Source: Pseudisothecium myosuroides (lineage: Eukaryota; Streptophyta; Bryopsida; Hypnales; Lembophyllaceae). Taken from it: a stretch of 64,000 nt of DNA. The position numbers and the translations under genes are program-made. Every line of letters begins with the position of its first letter. Position 1 is the first letter of the stretch. The stretch is taken from contig OX637288.1 of NCBI GenBank assembly GCA_951799445.1, positions 47,445,288 through 47,509,287 of the forward strand, written 5' to 3'. This document shows positions 1 through 12,029 of this stretch, piece by piece. Below the pieces are notes generated by a model. The model was not told the DNA's origin. It did not search any database and saw only the letters and a list, made by a program, of their open reading frames with translations.

Positions 1-1000
1 CTTGTTATTAAGATTTCTATTAAGAATAATAAATGACAATCTTACAAAAATTCTGTACCATGTATTGGTTCTTGTGGACAATACCGCTAGAAAAGGAAGC
101 TTCCTTCTTATAGAAATAACATCATTCCCTTCCAGTCGATTTCGTTCCTCTACATGCAATATCTCTTATCAATGTGCTATTTTCTTTATACCTATTCCAA
201 GACTTTCATGTTTTATCAATGTGTTTATTACTCATTAGTCCAGTTGATATAGTTTCATTTTCCATTATTTTCATATTTGAAAGCTTGTTCTCAAACTTTA
301 AAGTTCCATAATTCAATTTGTATGTAAAATGTGCAATTGAGTTACATGTTAAGGTAAGATAACAATTACTAAATAAATTAGAAATCTCTAAAAATTGTCA
401 TAATGCATTTTTTTATTGATTTAAAAGTGCAAGGCAACCAGGCACGGTGAAGAGATGTCATAAGTTGAAAAAGTATTTCATTTGAGTCTCAACTATGTTC
501 ATTACTTCACTGAAAATATTTTGAGCAAAGAAGCTAACCTCGTCGGTTGTGATTTTACGTTCTCATATTCTCATCATTTTTACAATTGAAAAATTTGTTC
601 TCGAATTTTAGGGTTCCATATTTCTATTCAATGTACAGTTCCACATTGTTTCAGCTGCAGTTCCCACGTACACACTTAGATATTTCGTCAACTTCTAAAC
701 TGACAACGAAGTCGTGGCTGGCGCAGGGCGGCTGGGTGGGCGGTTTCTGGGTCCACGGTCAAGTCCATTCCACGCGGCTTGCTCTCAGGGTCCCTCAAAA
801 CAAATTAAAGCCCAAAAATTCATCCCTTCCTCCCCCGAAATCAAAACTCTGCAGGTATACAAAATAGTGTGACTAACTCACCCATCCCGCGTGAGAGGTT
901 TGTTCAAGTGCACCATCATCTTTCCCACTTGAGGAACTTAAACCCCGTCCCTCTCTTCTATCAGTCCAGCGTTACACTAATCTCGCCAGTCAAGTGTGGA
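1..1000. other. Intergenic region, no gene recognised
   Basis: AT-rich sequence with only short ORFs that do not resemble coding sequence. From about 680 the base composition becomes more balanced and leads into the transcribed leader of the 99-residue gene. Nothing else supported. Confidence 0.4.
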
Positions 1001-1019
1001 TCGAAGTGTTCATAAGTGT

Positions 1020-1615
1020 GGATCATAAGTTGCAGAGTGTCAGTAGGTCGCTCGTCTGTATAATTTCGGGTGGGATTTGAGAGGCAAATTTGGAGGTCTA
1101 ACTTAACTGAAGTTAGAAGTGGAGTTTTGGAGCAGGCCTGTTTGGAGTTGCTGCAGATCTAGCGAACTCAACTTGGGAGCCAACTGTCTGGATCGAAGAG
1201 TGCTATTTTAGTTTCATTTTCGGGGTTTTAAAGCCTATTTGGAGTTGATGCACGTCTCGGAAAACGAGAACCAACTATTCGGTAGCTAGCCAGGCATCTG
1301 CTTTAAAGCCTATTCTGGAGCCCATGCCATTAATTTGGAGTTGTTGGAGATTTAACAAAACCAGAACCCATTTGGGAAGCCCGGCCGTTAATTTGGGAGG
1401 CAACTGTCTAGATCGAAGTGTGCTGTTCGCAGAGTGTCGGTAGCTCGTCGGCTGTGGGATTAGAGACAAATTGGAGAGCATACTAGTGCAGTCAGAAGCG
1501 AATTGGAGGTTTGATCGAAGCACCTTTTGAAGCCCGTTGTGCATCGGAGTTCTTGCAGATCAGATCTAGCAAGTTCAGCAAGTGAGCCATCCCTGGATAT
1601 ATCTATCGTTCAATC
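1020..1615 (+). other. Repetitive 5' leader/promoter-proximal region of the 99-aa gene
   Basis: This stretch contains at least three diverged copies of a short module with the phrases 'tttggagttg', 'gcaactgtct..gatcgaag' and 'gcagagtgtcggtag' (around 1030-1075, 1130-1210, 1240-1290 and 1380-1450). It lies directly upstream of the ATG at 1616 and is probably transcribed leader or proximal promoter. The module order suggests local tandem duplication. Function unknown. Confidence 0.4.
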
Positions 1616-1915
1616 ATGGACGGGTACTACGGCAACCGAGGAGTGGAGGAACACTTCTGGATGAACTCGCAGTACGGCGGCAGGCCTTCCGAAGTGACGT
1701 ACCGAGGGTCTTACGTCACCAACAGGGACGGCGAGCACTACTTCCAATCTGCCATGGTCATGTGTTTTGCGTACATCCTGGCGCGCATGTTCTTCAACGG
1801 CATGGTGGGTCTCCTTCTGGTGGGCCTCTTTCTGGTTCTCATTATGCAGCTCCTCGACAGTGCCTCGGCCTCGTTCAGACCTCGCGCGGATTACTCCCGA
1901 CGCCGGATGTTTTAA
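1616..1915 (+). CDS. Small membrane protein, 99 aa, function unknown
   Basis: A single-exon ORF with ATG in good context (caatcATGG) and stop TAA. The N-terminal half (residues 1-40) is hydrophilic and rich in Gly, Tyr and Arg. Residues about 44-82 form one long or two closely spaced hydrophobic segments (FQSAMVMCFAYILARMF, then GLLLVGLFLVLIMQLL), which should cross or sit in a membrane. The tail (FRPRADYSRRRMF) is basic, as expected for a cytosolic end under the positive-inside rule. The ORF is GC-richer than its flanks and is followed by an AATAAA-like signal near 2068, which supports a real gene. I do not recognise a named family and assign no function. Overlapping ORFs in other frames look like shadows. 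Confidence 0.6.
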   Translation: MDGYYGNRGVEEHFWMNSQYGGRPSEVTYRGSYVTNRDGEHYFQSAMVMCFAYILARMFFNGMVGLLLVGLFLVLIMQLLDSASASFRPRADYSRRRMF

Positions 1916-2109
1916 TTTCGTCACGACAAGTACTCCGGCTTTTGTACATTGAAAGAACAATCGAGACTCGGAATTAGATGTAAATATAAATTTTAGCTCG
2001 GGTAGCGAAGCTAGCTGGTGCTTGAGACCCGGTTTGAGGATCTCTCAGTCTTGAGTTCGCTCTTGATAATAAATTCTCCTGACAATTTTGTAATGGATCG
2101 GTTTCTGTA

Positions 2110-4100
2110 TTCGAGTTTTGATCTCATGTTGGTTGTATTGCTTAATGGCTAGTTCAGTTTAGGGTGAGCTTGCTAGTGAGACGTTTTGAGCATTGTCGAT
2201 CTTGAGCAGATCTGCTTGGGTATCAGCTTGCAGATCGAGGTGTCAGAAGATATTGGAAATAAGCTAAGATACAGGAAGCAGTAACCCGTGGCTAAATGTG
2301 CAAGGCCTTTTCTGAGCTTCTTGGAGTTTGCTCAAACCTAAACAAAAAGCTCGAGTTTTGATTAGTTTTATCATTCAAAAAGATATTGTAATTGTATGAA
2401 TTCAAACTAGATGTGCTACGGATCGCATAGGAAAAGGAAACATAAAAAATATCAAGATATAATACGGAGTTAGTATGACTTGTGGATTGAAAGATTATAA
2501 TGTTTCATAAAGAGGGTCGGTTAAAATTGTGAAAGTGATTTGAAGTCTTTCAATCCAATTCTACCATGTCAAGTCTATAATTGAGGTTAGGGAAAAAAAT
2601 ATGAGGCTAAAGGACACAACGTACATAACCATAATTGATTTGTAGCTTTTCAAAATCTATTCTACTATTCTTTAAAAGAATTTCCTATGTAATTTTTCCA
2701 TCATAATTCAGTGTATTTGATACTCATCTTCATAAGCCTCTAACACTAAAAAAATTAAGATTTGCAAAATCTTCAATAGAAAATCATACACAATTTTTTT
2801 AACAATCTAATTTTTTATACTTTAAAAGACTTTAAAGGGCATTCAATTAAAAAAACTATCCCAAATAGCAATTTGGTAGGATTTTATATAAATTCAAAAT
2901 TTAGTCAACACCAAATTATGGTACTTTAGGCATTTGGAGGTTAGTTAGGAGTTTGCGACTTGATAACTTTGAAATGTTTTCGAGGAGCACAGTGTCCTTG
3001 GATTAAATTTTTTTTTTCATTCAAGGTTTTTGGAAGGTTCCTTGAGTTCATTTTGAATGAATAGTATTGTTAATTCCTTCATTCTGATATTATTGACTTT
3101 TCTAAATAAAAAAATGCTTAATCTATAGATCATTTTTGTAAGTAGTATACTATTTGGGCCATTTCTTGCTTTTTATTCTTAATTTTTCCGTCCTGAATTA
3201 AATCCGGGTTTTCTTAGAAATGGCTAGATTAGAGCGTGAGTTGCTCTTCTGTTCAGAAATTGAATAGTTATTGTAGCTTTTAGTGAATCCCACTAGGCGC
3301 ACGTGAAAGAATGGAAGCCAACAATGAAGTGGAGTAAGTTGAAAACAGGCGGCGAAATTGACAATATTTTTTCTTTTTTGGAATTGCTCTAGTGCTATTA
3401 ATTTGAATCATTCTCCGAGCAATGTTAGTTTAGGGAAGTCCAATGATATCCTCTCTATTCAATTCCAACGATGTCCTATGATTCAATTCCAAGAAATTCT
3501 CAACAAGAGATTTATTAGAAGCAAGTTTAGTTCAGTTTTGGGTTGAATTCGTCACACCTTTGTTTGTTTAGAGGTTGCATTCCGATTCCCTTTGCAAGGA
3601 TCAAATTCCTATATATATAGACTCTAAAGCATGGCATCTACGGATTCCTTTGCTTTAGGATGTTTGAACTAGCTTTAGTTGTTGCTGATCAAGTTGTGGA
3701 GAGCCAATTCCGAATTTAATTTGGGACTTGTACATTTGGAAATGTGGGATTTATTTTTGGACGGAGGGTGTATAGTTTCGACTCCAATTGAAAATTTTGA
3801 AAAATTCATAAATTTCCATATTTTATAGCAATATGAATTTTAGGGCTATAACCATTGTTTGCTTGTTTTTAAATTTCATAGTGACATAATAACTTCGGTT
3901 TATACGATCATGTATTAATTTGCTATGAATTTTCTTCATTCTTTTTTAAAAAAATTCACAATAATTCCAAAAAATTCCAAAAAAATTGAATTTTTTTTAA
4001 ACTTGTAGCAAACACATGATTTCATCTCTAAAAAATAAATATAAAAAATTTCATTCATATCTAGTTGCAAAATGGTAGCAAACAGGAGCTTGAAATCAAT
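2110..4100. other. AT-rich intergenic region
   Basis: Low-complexity AT-rich DNA with short A and T runs. No ORF, terminal repeat or gene-like exon that I can support. Confidence 0.4.
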
Positions 4101-4149
4101 CAATCAATGGTCATTGGCCTGCCCTTCCAGGGTTAACCTTTTAACAAGG

Positions 4150-4375
4150 AGGCACCTCAAAGTGTCCAATGGATGATACAGAATCCTTCTACCTAAGACA
4201 AAATTATAGATGTTCATCCTTGAAGTTTTGTGTGGAAAGGGGAGGTCTTGCATAGAAGTTTGACCTCTAATGAGTGCTTTTGGATTCTTTTAAGCAAATG
4301 ACTCACACTGTACCAAAAAGGATGAATTCCACAGTAACCAGGCCGGCATTTCAGGGTTAAGTTGATTGATGACGT
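4150..4375 (+). repeat. Dispersed direct repeat, copy 1 (about 225 bp)
   Basis: It shares a long diverged match with 5565-5795, in the same orientation: 'tccaatggatgata.agaatc', 'gttcatc.ttgaa', 'gtttgacctc.aatga', and a common end with 'ttccacagt' and 'ccgg.cattc'. The family is not recognised. The two copies flank the 434-bp MITE at 4728-5161. Confidence 0.6.
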
Positions 4376-4727
4376 CTTCACTGTTGTAGTTTACAGATCC
4401 CACACATTAGTCCCAAAGTAGGGGGATTGTATGTTGTTTTTCCCAACGTATTTCCACAGGGAATTTGCACTACTGAAATCAATTGAAAACTTGCTATCCT
4501 GTTGCAACTGGAAATTTCAGTCTTCACATGAGAATCTAAAGGAAATGACATACTGCGGATCTTTGAGCAAATGCTGCAATCAGCTCTTAAAAGGTCACAT
4601 TAAGAGCACACTATCCTACCTCTCAAGCCCTCGCCATGTAGTAAATAATTAGATATCATCAGACATACAGAATGGAAATGATTCAACATAGGAAGAAAAG
4701 TTGCATACCTTAGACAATTGCTTCCAT

Positions 4728-5161
4728 AGGGGTAGTCACACCTTCTTTGAAAGCGAGATTTTGCTAAAAATTGAGTAGCTAAGGAGGAAAACTTGGAGCC
4801 AATCAGGACCCATAATTCCTAAAGAAGGTGTGATCCCCCTTTTGTGTCATTTGGAGGATTTATCTGAAGAATGGATCCACCTGAATTGAAAATACGTTAT
4901 ATGCAAGCCAACTTGCAAAATTGCAAGTGTTGCAAGGAGTGCAAGAGAAGCAACAAGCTTAGGCTAAAACCAGGAGCTCAAAAGAAGAAATTCATTTGCA
5001 AAGGCTTCACTACACCCATTATTCACCTCTGCAGGAGAATAACAGATGTCACAAAGGCTTCGCAGAAACAATATATTCTCCCTGCGGCAAACCAACCCTA
5101 ACTTGCCATGTCCCCATTCTTCAGATTTTGGGTGGGGAGCAAAGAAGGTGTGACTACCCCT
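4728..5161. mobile_element. MITE, 434 bp, terminal inverted repeats, CAT target duplication
   Basis: The left end AGGGGTAGTCACACCTTC at 4728 is repeated inverted at the right end (GAAGGTGTGACTACCCCT, ending 5161), giving terminal repeats of at least 20 bp. A third copy of the motif (AAGAAGGTGTGATCCCCC) lies inside near 4822. The element is flanked on both sides by CAT (4725-4727 and 5162-5164), a plausible 3-bp target-site duplication. It encodes no transposase, so it is non-autonomous. A 3-bp duplication would suit PIF/Harbinger or CACTA mobilisation, but the superfamily is not settled. Confidence 0.65.
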
Positions 5162-5564
5162 CATGTGTGCATCATGTGGAGACAGATTTTAGGCTAGCCA
5201 TGGCTTCTGAGGTAACGTGAAGAGAACAAACTCTGACAACGATATCCTTTGTGCTTGAGTGATGTGAACAAAAATCAAGAGTGTTCAGTCCTTTCTAACT
5301 TAAGTTAGATGCAAAATAATGTAAAATACAATGCTGAACTTTGTGTTTCATGTACGTTATATCATGCAGGATTTGAGGATCTACAGAATTGCAGATGTAC
5401 TTAAATTAATAGTGAGGTGTAGCACGTACTGACTGCAAGTTACTGTCCTCAAAACAGTGCCTTTGTATGCCTGTGATATGGAAGGAAGTGTGATACGAGA
5501 TCCTCATTGTCAGTCAGGGTACATTCACAGTTTTTGCTTTTCATTTAGTCCTTTTTTTTGGCTC

Positions 5565-5795
5565 TAGAAGGATGCCGTAGACACTATGTGTCTAATGGAT
5601 GATAGAGAATCTTTCTATGTAAGACACTACTATAAATGTTCATCTTTGAAATTTGGTGAAGAAAGAGCAGGTTCTATGCTATAGTTTGACCTCCAATGAT
5701 TGCTCTTGGATTGTTTTTAAGTACATGATTCACACGGTAACAAAAAAGATGATTTCCACAGTGACTAGCCGGACATTCTAAGGTTAATTAGGTTT
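5565..5795 (+). repeat. Dispersed direct repeat, copy 2
   Basis: Partner of 4150-4375 in the same orientation, with scattered substitutions and small indels. Nature unknown. Confidence 0.6.
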
Positions 5796-6744
5796 CAATT
5801 TGATTCATTGTTCCTAGCTTTTAAGTGATTTCTAAGTGTAGTCTAGATTTTGCCTACCTCGCAAACACCCATGACTATAGTATAGGAGTTTCAAAACTAA
5901 GGAATGGTCAAATAGTCTAGCATGTTGTGGCTAAAGTCACTTGTAATTTAGAATAAAATGGGATAAATATATTTTGTACATAGGTTCCTTAATTATTGAT
6001 GATTTTTGTTACCAAAACAATTTGTCCCGGTCAACTAGGCTAATCACTATTTAGATGAGTATCTAAACTATCCTAGTCCTATAACAATTTGTCTCTAACT
6101 AATGCAGGGCATGAGTGTGTCCAATGCATATTCCATTCATAGCCTCAACTGCATATTTGTCAAACACTTTGTCAATGATACTAATCTAAAACCACAGAGA
6201 ATACAAGCAAACTTACAAAGTCTTCATACACAATCAAACCTATATACAAACTATGAATTCAAGACAATCTGTCACTAGTATCAACCACTACACCGCGATT
6301 ACTAACCAGTCTCCACACTACCAATCTAGCTCAAGGTACTCAAATTCTAGTTAGTTTTTATGCCATATCCAAAGTTCCCACAGTATTGCACAGTATAATA
6401 CAATGACGATTTGTCTTTAGACTTAACCCTTGCTTGAAGCTCAACTGAATCTCTTTGCGGAACCTATGACCATGATTTGTCTATCTATAGCTTAGGGCGG
6501 GCTTCCATGTGAATTGGGGGGCGGTCAAGCTCACAGATGATCGATCAGATGGGGAGTCTAGTTTTTTTTGCAACTCCTATCTGACCAAGCATCGGTGAGT
6601 TTGACCAGCCCCTAACTCACATAGAAGAATCTAGACACTTGACCAACTCAACCACAACTACAAGGCCTCAACCACTATAAATTTGTCAAATCAATTGACA
6701 ATCTTCTCCATAGTCTGTCTGTATGATCCTCGCCAATTACAATA

Positions 6745-6792
6745 AAACCTCTCTTAGTGCATAGTGTTGGGACTATGCACTAAGAGAGGTTT
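6745..6792. repeat. Perfect hairpin, 21-bp arms
   Basis: AAACCTCTCTTAGTGCATAG (plus T) is followed after 6 nt by its exact reverse complement. The same core (TTAGTGCATA / TATGCACTAA) recurs at about 6895-6916 and 9207-9225, where it forms the palindromic target of the Harbinger-type element. This could be a small fold-back element or the ends of one. Confidence 0.7.
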
Positions 6793-6916
6793 ATGCATTT
6801 GGAGAGGTACAATAATGTTCATTGCTTAACCTGACTTCTAACTACAAGGCCTCCAACCACTGTTCAACAATAAAGGCTTCAAAGTACAATCTCTGTTAGT
6901 GCATATTATGCACTAA

Positions 6917-9205
6917 GAGCATCGCCATCCATTCACGGGGAGGCTCCCTGGCCGGGGCTTGGGCGGGGCCGGTGAGCAAACCATGAGCCACCACGGACCC
7001 GGCCCGGAAGAAAAAGTGGCCGGTCACTCCAAAATTGACCCTCTGAACAGCAGGCCCCCGTGCTCGAGATATGGTTGACAATGAACAAATCAATTATGTC
7101 AGTGCGTGTTAACTCCTCTTTTGCATTGAATCTCCTCTGCATTTGTATGATCCCGTGTGAGTTTAATATTTTATTTGTACTTTCTTAATGACAACTTCCA
7201 GTTTTCCTATTGTCCCTGAAAAAGTGGCCGAATTTATCAAATACAATGAAATTATTACTAGTGTGCTTGAGGTGTGCTTGAGGCCTACGTGAAGAGCACC
7301 TCAAGCACACTTTGTTTGTTTTTTAATTCTAAATAGGAAATTTCAATAAATTGCTTAAATTTTATTTTTTAATTCAAAGAAAATGAAAAATGTAAAAGTG
7401 TGCTTGAGGTGTGCTTGAGGTCTACCTCAAGCACACCTCAAGCACACTTTGTTGTTTTTAAATTCTAAATAGGAAATTTCAATAAATTGTTTAAATTTTT
7501 TTTTAAACTCAAAGAGAATGAGAAACGTAAAAGTGTGCTTGAGGTGTGCTTGAGGTCTACCTCAAGCACACCTCAAGTACTCCTCAAGCAGACCTCAAGC
7601 ACACTTTGTTTGTTTGTTTACTTTTAAATAAAAAATTTCAATTAGTTTCTTCTTTATTTTTTTAAAAAACTCAAATACAATAAGACTAGTAATAGTGTGC
7701 TTGAGGTGTGCTTGAGGTAGACCTCAAGCACACCTCAAACACACTTTTACATAGTTTTTAAATTCTAACTAGAAATTTTCAATTAATTTTCTCTTAATTT
7801 TTTTTAAAACTCACATATAATGAAAATATCAATAATGTGCTTGAGGTGTGCTTGAGGTAGACCTCAAGCACACCTCAAGCACACTTCCTTTATTTTTAAT
7901 TTTAAATAGAAATTTTCAATAAATCTTTAAAAAAAAATTTATATCAAAGAGAATGAGAAATGTAAAAGTGTGCTTGAGGTGTGTTTGAGATAGACCTCAA
8001 GCACATCAAGCACACTTCCTTTATTTTTTTATTTTTAAATAGAAATTTTCAATAAATCTTTTAAAAAAAAATTTATATCAAAGAGAATGAGAAATGTAAA
8101 AGTGTGCTTGAGGTGTGCTTGAGGTAGACCTCAAGCACATCAAGCACACTTCCTTTATTTCTTTATTTTTTAAATAGAAATTTTGAATATTTTTGTTTTA
8201 ATTTTCTTTTAAAACACAAAAACAAATGGAGTAGTAAAAGCGTGTTTGAGGTGTGCTTGTGATATACCTCAAGCACACTTTCACTTTTCTTATTGTGCTT
8301 GAGTTTTTAATAAAATAAATTGATAATTGATAATTTCTATTAAGAATTTAAAAACAAACAAATTGTGCTTGAGGTGTACCTCAAGCACACCTCAAGCACA
8401 CTATCACTATTTTCATTTTATTTTCATTTTGTTTTCATTTCAAGAGAAATTTAAAACAAAAATTATTGAAAACATCTATTTTGATTAAACCTCAAGCACA
8501 CCTCAAGCACACCTCAAGCACACTTGGAAAAAAAATTGGGTTATAATTTTTTTCCAAATTTGTTTTATTTATTTATTTATTTATTCAAATGCAATGAGAA
8601 AATTAGAAGTGTGCTTGAGGTGTGCTTCTGGTAGACCTCAAGCACACCTTAAGCACACTTTCTTTTTTTGAATAAAAAAAATTGATTAGACTTTTCCACC
8701 AAATTATTTTTAGTATTTCTTTAATTCAAATACAACAAGAAAAATAAAAGTGTGCTTGGGGTGTACTTGAAGTAGACCTCAAACACACTTCAACACACTT
8801 TGTTTTATTTAGAAAATGAAATTGAATACACTTTTTCAACACAAGTTTAAAAAAAAATTAATTCAAAATTTTTTTTTAACGAATTAAAATCATATTTATT
8901 TGCATTTTGATTTTTCCTTCATTTTCAAATCAATTATCCATAATAGAGAAATTTAAGTTCTAAATGTATAATGCAAAGTTTTTAAGTTACCCCTAAAAGG
9001 AGGGAAAAAAATCCCCTGACAACCGGCCGCAGCTCCCGCACTTGAATTTCCTGTCACTGGTAAGCGTGTGATTGACTTTTTTTTACAGTGACCTCAGGCC
9101 GGGAATGAGTGGCGTGCCTACCCGGGGAAAGGGAGACCCGGGAGGTACAGGGCCCCGGCCACCCATTTCCCCGGCCTTATTTCCGGGGAATGGGTGGCGA
9201 TGCTC
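6917..9205. mobile_element. PIF/Harbinger-type non-autonomous element, 2.29 kb, with internal hairpin array
   Basis: The left end GAGCATCGCCATCCATTC matches, inverted, the right end GAATGGGTGGCGATGCTC. The flanks are TAA at 6914-6916 and 9206-9208, a 3-bp TWA duplication characteristic of PIF/Harbinger. Both ends carry a GC-rich subterminal block (about 6917-7080 and 9020-9205) rich in CCGG and CCCGG, unlike the AT-rich centre. No transposase ORF is present. The centre holds an array of hairpin repeats. The same terminal repeats bound the 407-bp element at 9844-10250, so two members of one family lie within 3.4 kb. Confidence 0.85.
7255..8805. repeat. Array of about 12 hairpin-forming repeats (CTCAAGCACACCT family)
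   Basis: About every 120-160 bp there is a dyad built from AAGTGTGCTTGAGGTGTGCT, a short centre (often TGAGGTAGACCTCA) and the reverse complement, followed by an AT-rich spacer with recurring 'aattctaaatagaaattttcaat'-like words. Units start near 7262, 7397, 7533, 7694, 7835, 7967, 8100, 8240, 8363, 8485, 8608 and 8748. Some arms are shortened or mutated. The dyad itself contains two or three tandem copies of a 10-bp word (CTCAAGCACA), so each unit can fold into a long stem. It lies wholly inside the Harbinger-type element. Confidence 0.9.
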
Positions 9206-9843
9206 TAACAGAGTATGCACTAAGAGTGGTTCTACTGTAGCTGGTTTCCCAAAGCCTAGTTGCATCACTAAGACTAGATTACCAACTTATATCATATTAT
9301 AGAACTCAGTCAATTTTGTCCTATACACAAACAGTCCAACCATTTGATTCACCCGCTGAATTCCATAATTGAAGCCTACTTCCAACTCTAGCAATACACT
9401 TTTAATTTCTCCCATAACTCTCCGTCACTCTCTACTCAACATTTTTGCACCCCTCAATTAAGCTATTAATCTTCCAGTCTATTTGACCCGGGATGAATCT
9501 CAGACTAGTTACTACTACTGTGAGAGACAATTTACGCACACAACACTGACAATTAGTCACCCATCAACTAGTTTGTGAACAACAAGTTATTTACATGATG
9601 ACAAAGATTCCAACTCTTTGGAAAACGGATAGTGACCATTAAAAACCAAAAAGGAAGAGAAACATTCAATCCAGCTCAGGCAAAATGTTCAGCCTAAGTG
9701 GAAGGGTGAGAGAAAAGTGCCACTCAGGCTTGTGAAGAGTGCCTGAGCAAAAGATCTCATTCTTACATCAGGTGTTCAGAACTACTTGGGACAAAGATTC
9801 CAACTTGAATACACAAAACCAGACCATATTTCAAGAGTGTTTA

Positions 9844-10250
9844 GAGCATCGCCACCCATTCACGGACAAGCTCTCGGCCGGGGGTTTGGGCGGGGCCGGG
9901 AGGAAAAAATGAGCCACCCATTCACGGGAAAGCTCCAAAAAGAGACCGGTCACGGGAAATTTCCCTCTCCAAACGGTAGGAGAGCGTCCCCACCACCTGA
10001 CCCGCCTTGCATTGACTTTGCAAGATCTTGTCAGATTTCTCGATTTTGGGGCTATTTCTTATATTTTTTTTAATAAACCCACATGTTGATTGGTTCTTTA
10101 CAATGACAAAGCATTAATGTTTGTAATTGACTCCCTTTGGCATGTCTTCTTTCCCATGAATGGGTGGCGGATGGAAGCGGCCCGGCTTCTTCCGTGCCCG
10201 GGCTACCCCATTCCCCGAGCCGTTTTGGCCGTGAATGGGTGGCGATGCTC
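9844..10250. mobile_element. PIF/Harbinger-type MITE, 407 bp
   Basis: The ends GAGCATCGCCACCCATTCAC and, inverted, GTGAATGGGTGGCGATGCTC are perfect terminal repeats. TTA flanks both sides (9841-9843, 10251-10253). The subterminal GC-rich blocks ('gggcggggccggg', 'cccggcttcttccgtgcccggg') match those of the larger element at 6917-9205. It has no coding capacity and is probably a deletion derivative of the same family. Confidence 0.9.
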
Positions 10251-10254
10251 TTAG

Positions 10255-12020
10255 ACATAGCAAATCCCAAACACATTTAATGCATTCAATTCAAATCCGG
10301 GGATACTCTCTCCATGCAATCGGTGCCTGCCACAATCCATCACTGCTCCTCCTTGATCACATCGAATGCTCAACATTTCAGTACTTCAAATTGTCAAGAA
10401 CCAATAATTCTCCAATGCATTTAATCATCCAATTCACTTCAATATATAGTTGAATTTAATAACATCCAAAATCACACATAGCTCTCTATCCACATAAGCA
10501 ATTTGTTCAAGGTTTAATCACACCCCTCTCAGCATGAATTATGACATTGAAATTTTCAATTCTGAACTACTCAATTACTCACATTGGTTGCAATTACTAG
10601 ACAATTTGTCAGTAGCTGATCATGTAGCATATTCAAACACACTCCGAAAGACAACCTCCTTCAAACAGATCCACTCAATCCAACAACATTGACTGTTCCT
10701 TGCTCTTGTAATTTGACAACTTGTTACTCCAAAGTCCAAAATTGTGTTCATTCATTGATTATACACCAGGTGGTCTCTAACCTATTTCATCACTCACATT
10801 ACTTAATCAAAATCAAGTCAGGCAATTAGTCAGAAAATACATTACCCGTTTGTAAAATTGAGCTCCATCTGCATCATTATGTGGACAACTTGCCTCCACT
10901 GCTGGGTCCGATCTCGTTCAATAACTTACTCCGTGTTACACCCTCAGATTTTGGACTCAGTCACGGCAATTTGTCACCCCGATTTGTGTTTTACAGAATA
11001 CACACTCATCAAACTTTACCAGTCTTAATGAAATCCAATTCTGTCTCACCTCAATTAACAATCAATTAGTTTGCTCGGTAGGACACGTACACAAAATCAC
11101 TTACTGGATTTACAGACAAATTGCCACACACACACAAAGCTCTAGAATTGACACAATCACTTCACTAACTATACACGCGCACAAGAAGTATCCAATCACT
11201 AACTAGATCCACTCACAACAAAATAACTATAAAAATTTATCAAGCACACATACAAGGTATAAATTTTGCATCTTTCAACCACTAACACATATAGACAAAT
11301 AATCCAAGTACACAATACGCCACCACAGACAACTCGTTTTTTGTTTTGTTTTGGAAAAAGGATGGTGACAATTAAAATACTAAAAAGGAAGGAAAAGAAA
11401 ACAATCAATCCGGATCACGCAGGAATATTCAGCTTGGGAGGGAGGCTGAGAGAGAGGTGCCACTCAGGCTTGTGTACAATACATGAGCAAAAAATCTCAT
11501 TTTTACATCAAGTGTTCACACAAACAACTCGTTTTAAGTCTCAAACAACACAAGTCCAATCTTTGGATTAGTTACGACTTTAAATACAATTTGTCAATGA
11601 TACGACTTGCTCCAAAACAACAAGACAACTCATTGCAAAAAACTCACACAACTAGAATAGAATCACACAACCAATTTGTCACAAAACAATCATATGACAA
11701 AAATCCAACCCCTGGATTTAAAACAATTGCAATAACACACTACAAGAAAATGGGGCCCAATCAATCTAAATTCAATGCATTTACGTTGATTGTGAGGAAA
11801 AAATTTGGGCTTTGTTGATTTGGCAACCCTCTAAACATCAATCATTATGATTGTGTTGATTTAATCCCAAAAGAAATTTGCTCAGTTGATTTGGCAATCC
11901 TCTAAATATCATTTTCATTTTCCCACATATTTTAGTAGTAGGCATGGTCAATGGAAAATAATTATTCAAAAGTATACCAAAAAATTATTAAAATAACTAA
12001 GAGAAATTATTATATTCAGC
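10255..12020. other. AT-rich region without recognisable genes
   Basis: It contains many short ORFs and repeated 'caatttgtc' words. A diverged duplicate pair lies at about 9605-9770 and 11330-11515 ('ggatagtgac..ttaaaa.ac.aaaaaggaa', 'gtgccactcaggcttgtg', 'catcaggtgttca'), so the region is old repetitive DNA. No gene supported. Confidence 0.45.
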
Positions 12021-12029
12021 AAAAATTAA

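Noticed and set aside
1582..1977. 131-residue and other ORFs overlapping the 99-aa gene
   Set aside because: Shadow frames of the 1616-1915 gene, rich in Arg and Gly from its GC content.
7255..8805. CRISPR-like array
   Set aside because: Repeats are dyads with variable AT-rich, mutually similar spacers inside a eukaryotic transposon; there are no cas genes and the context is a plant nucleus.
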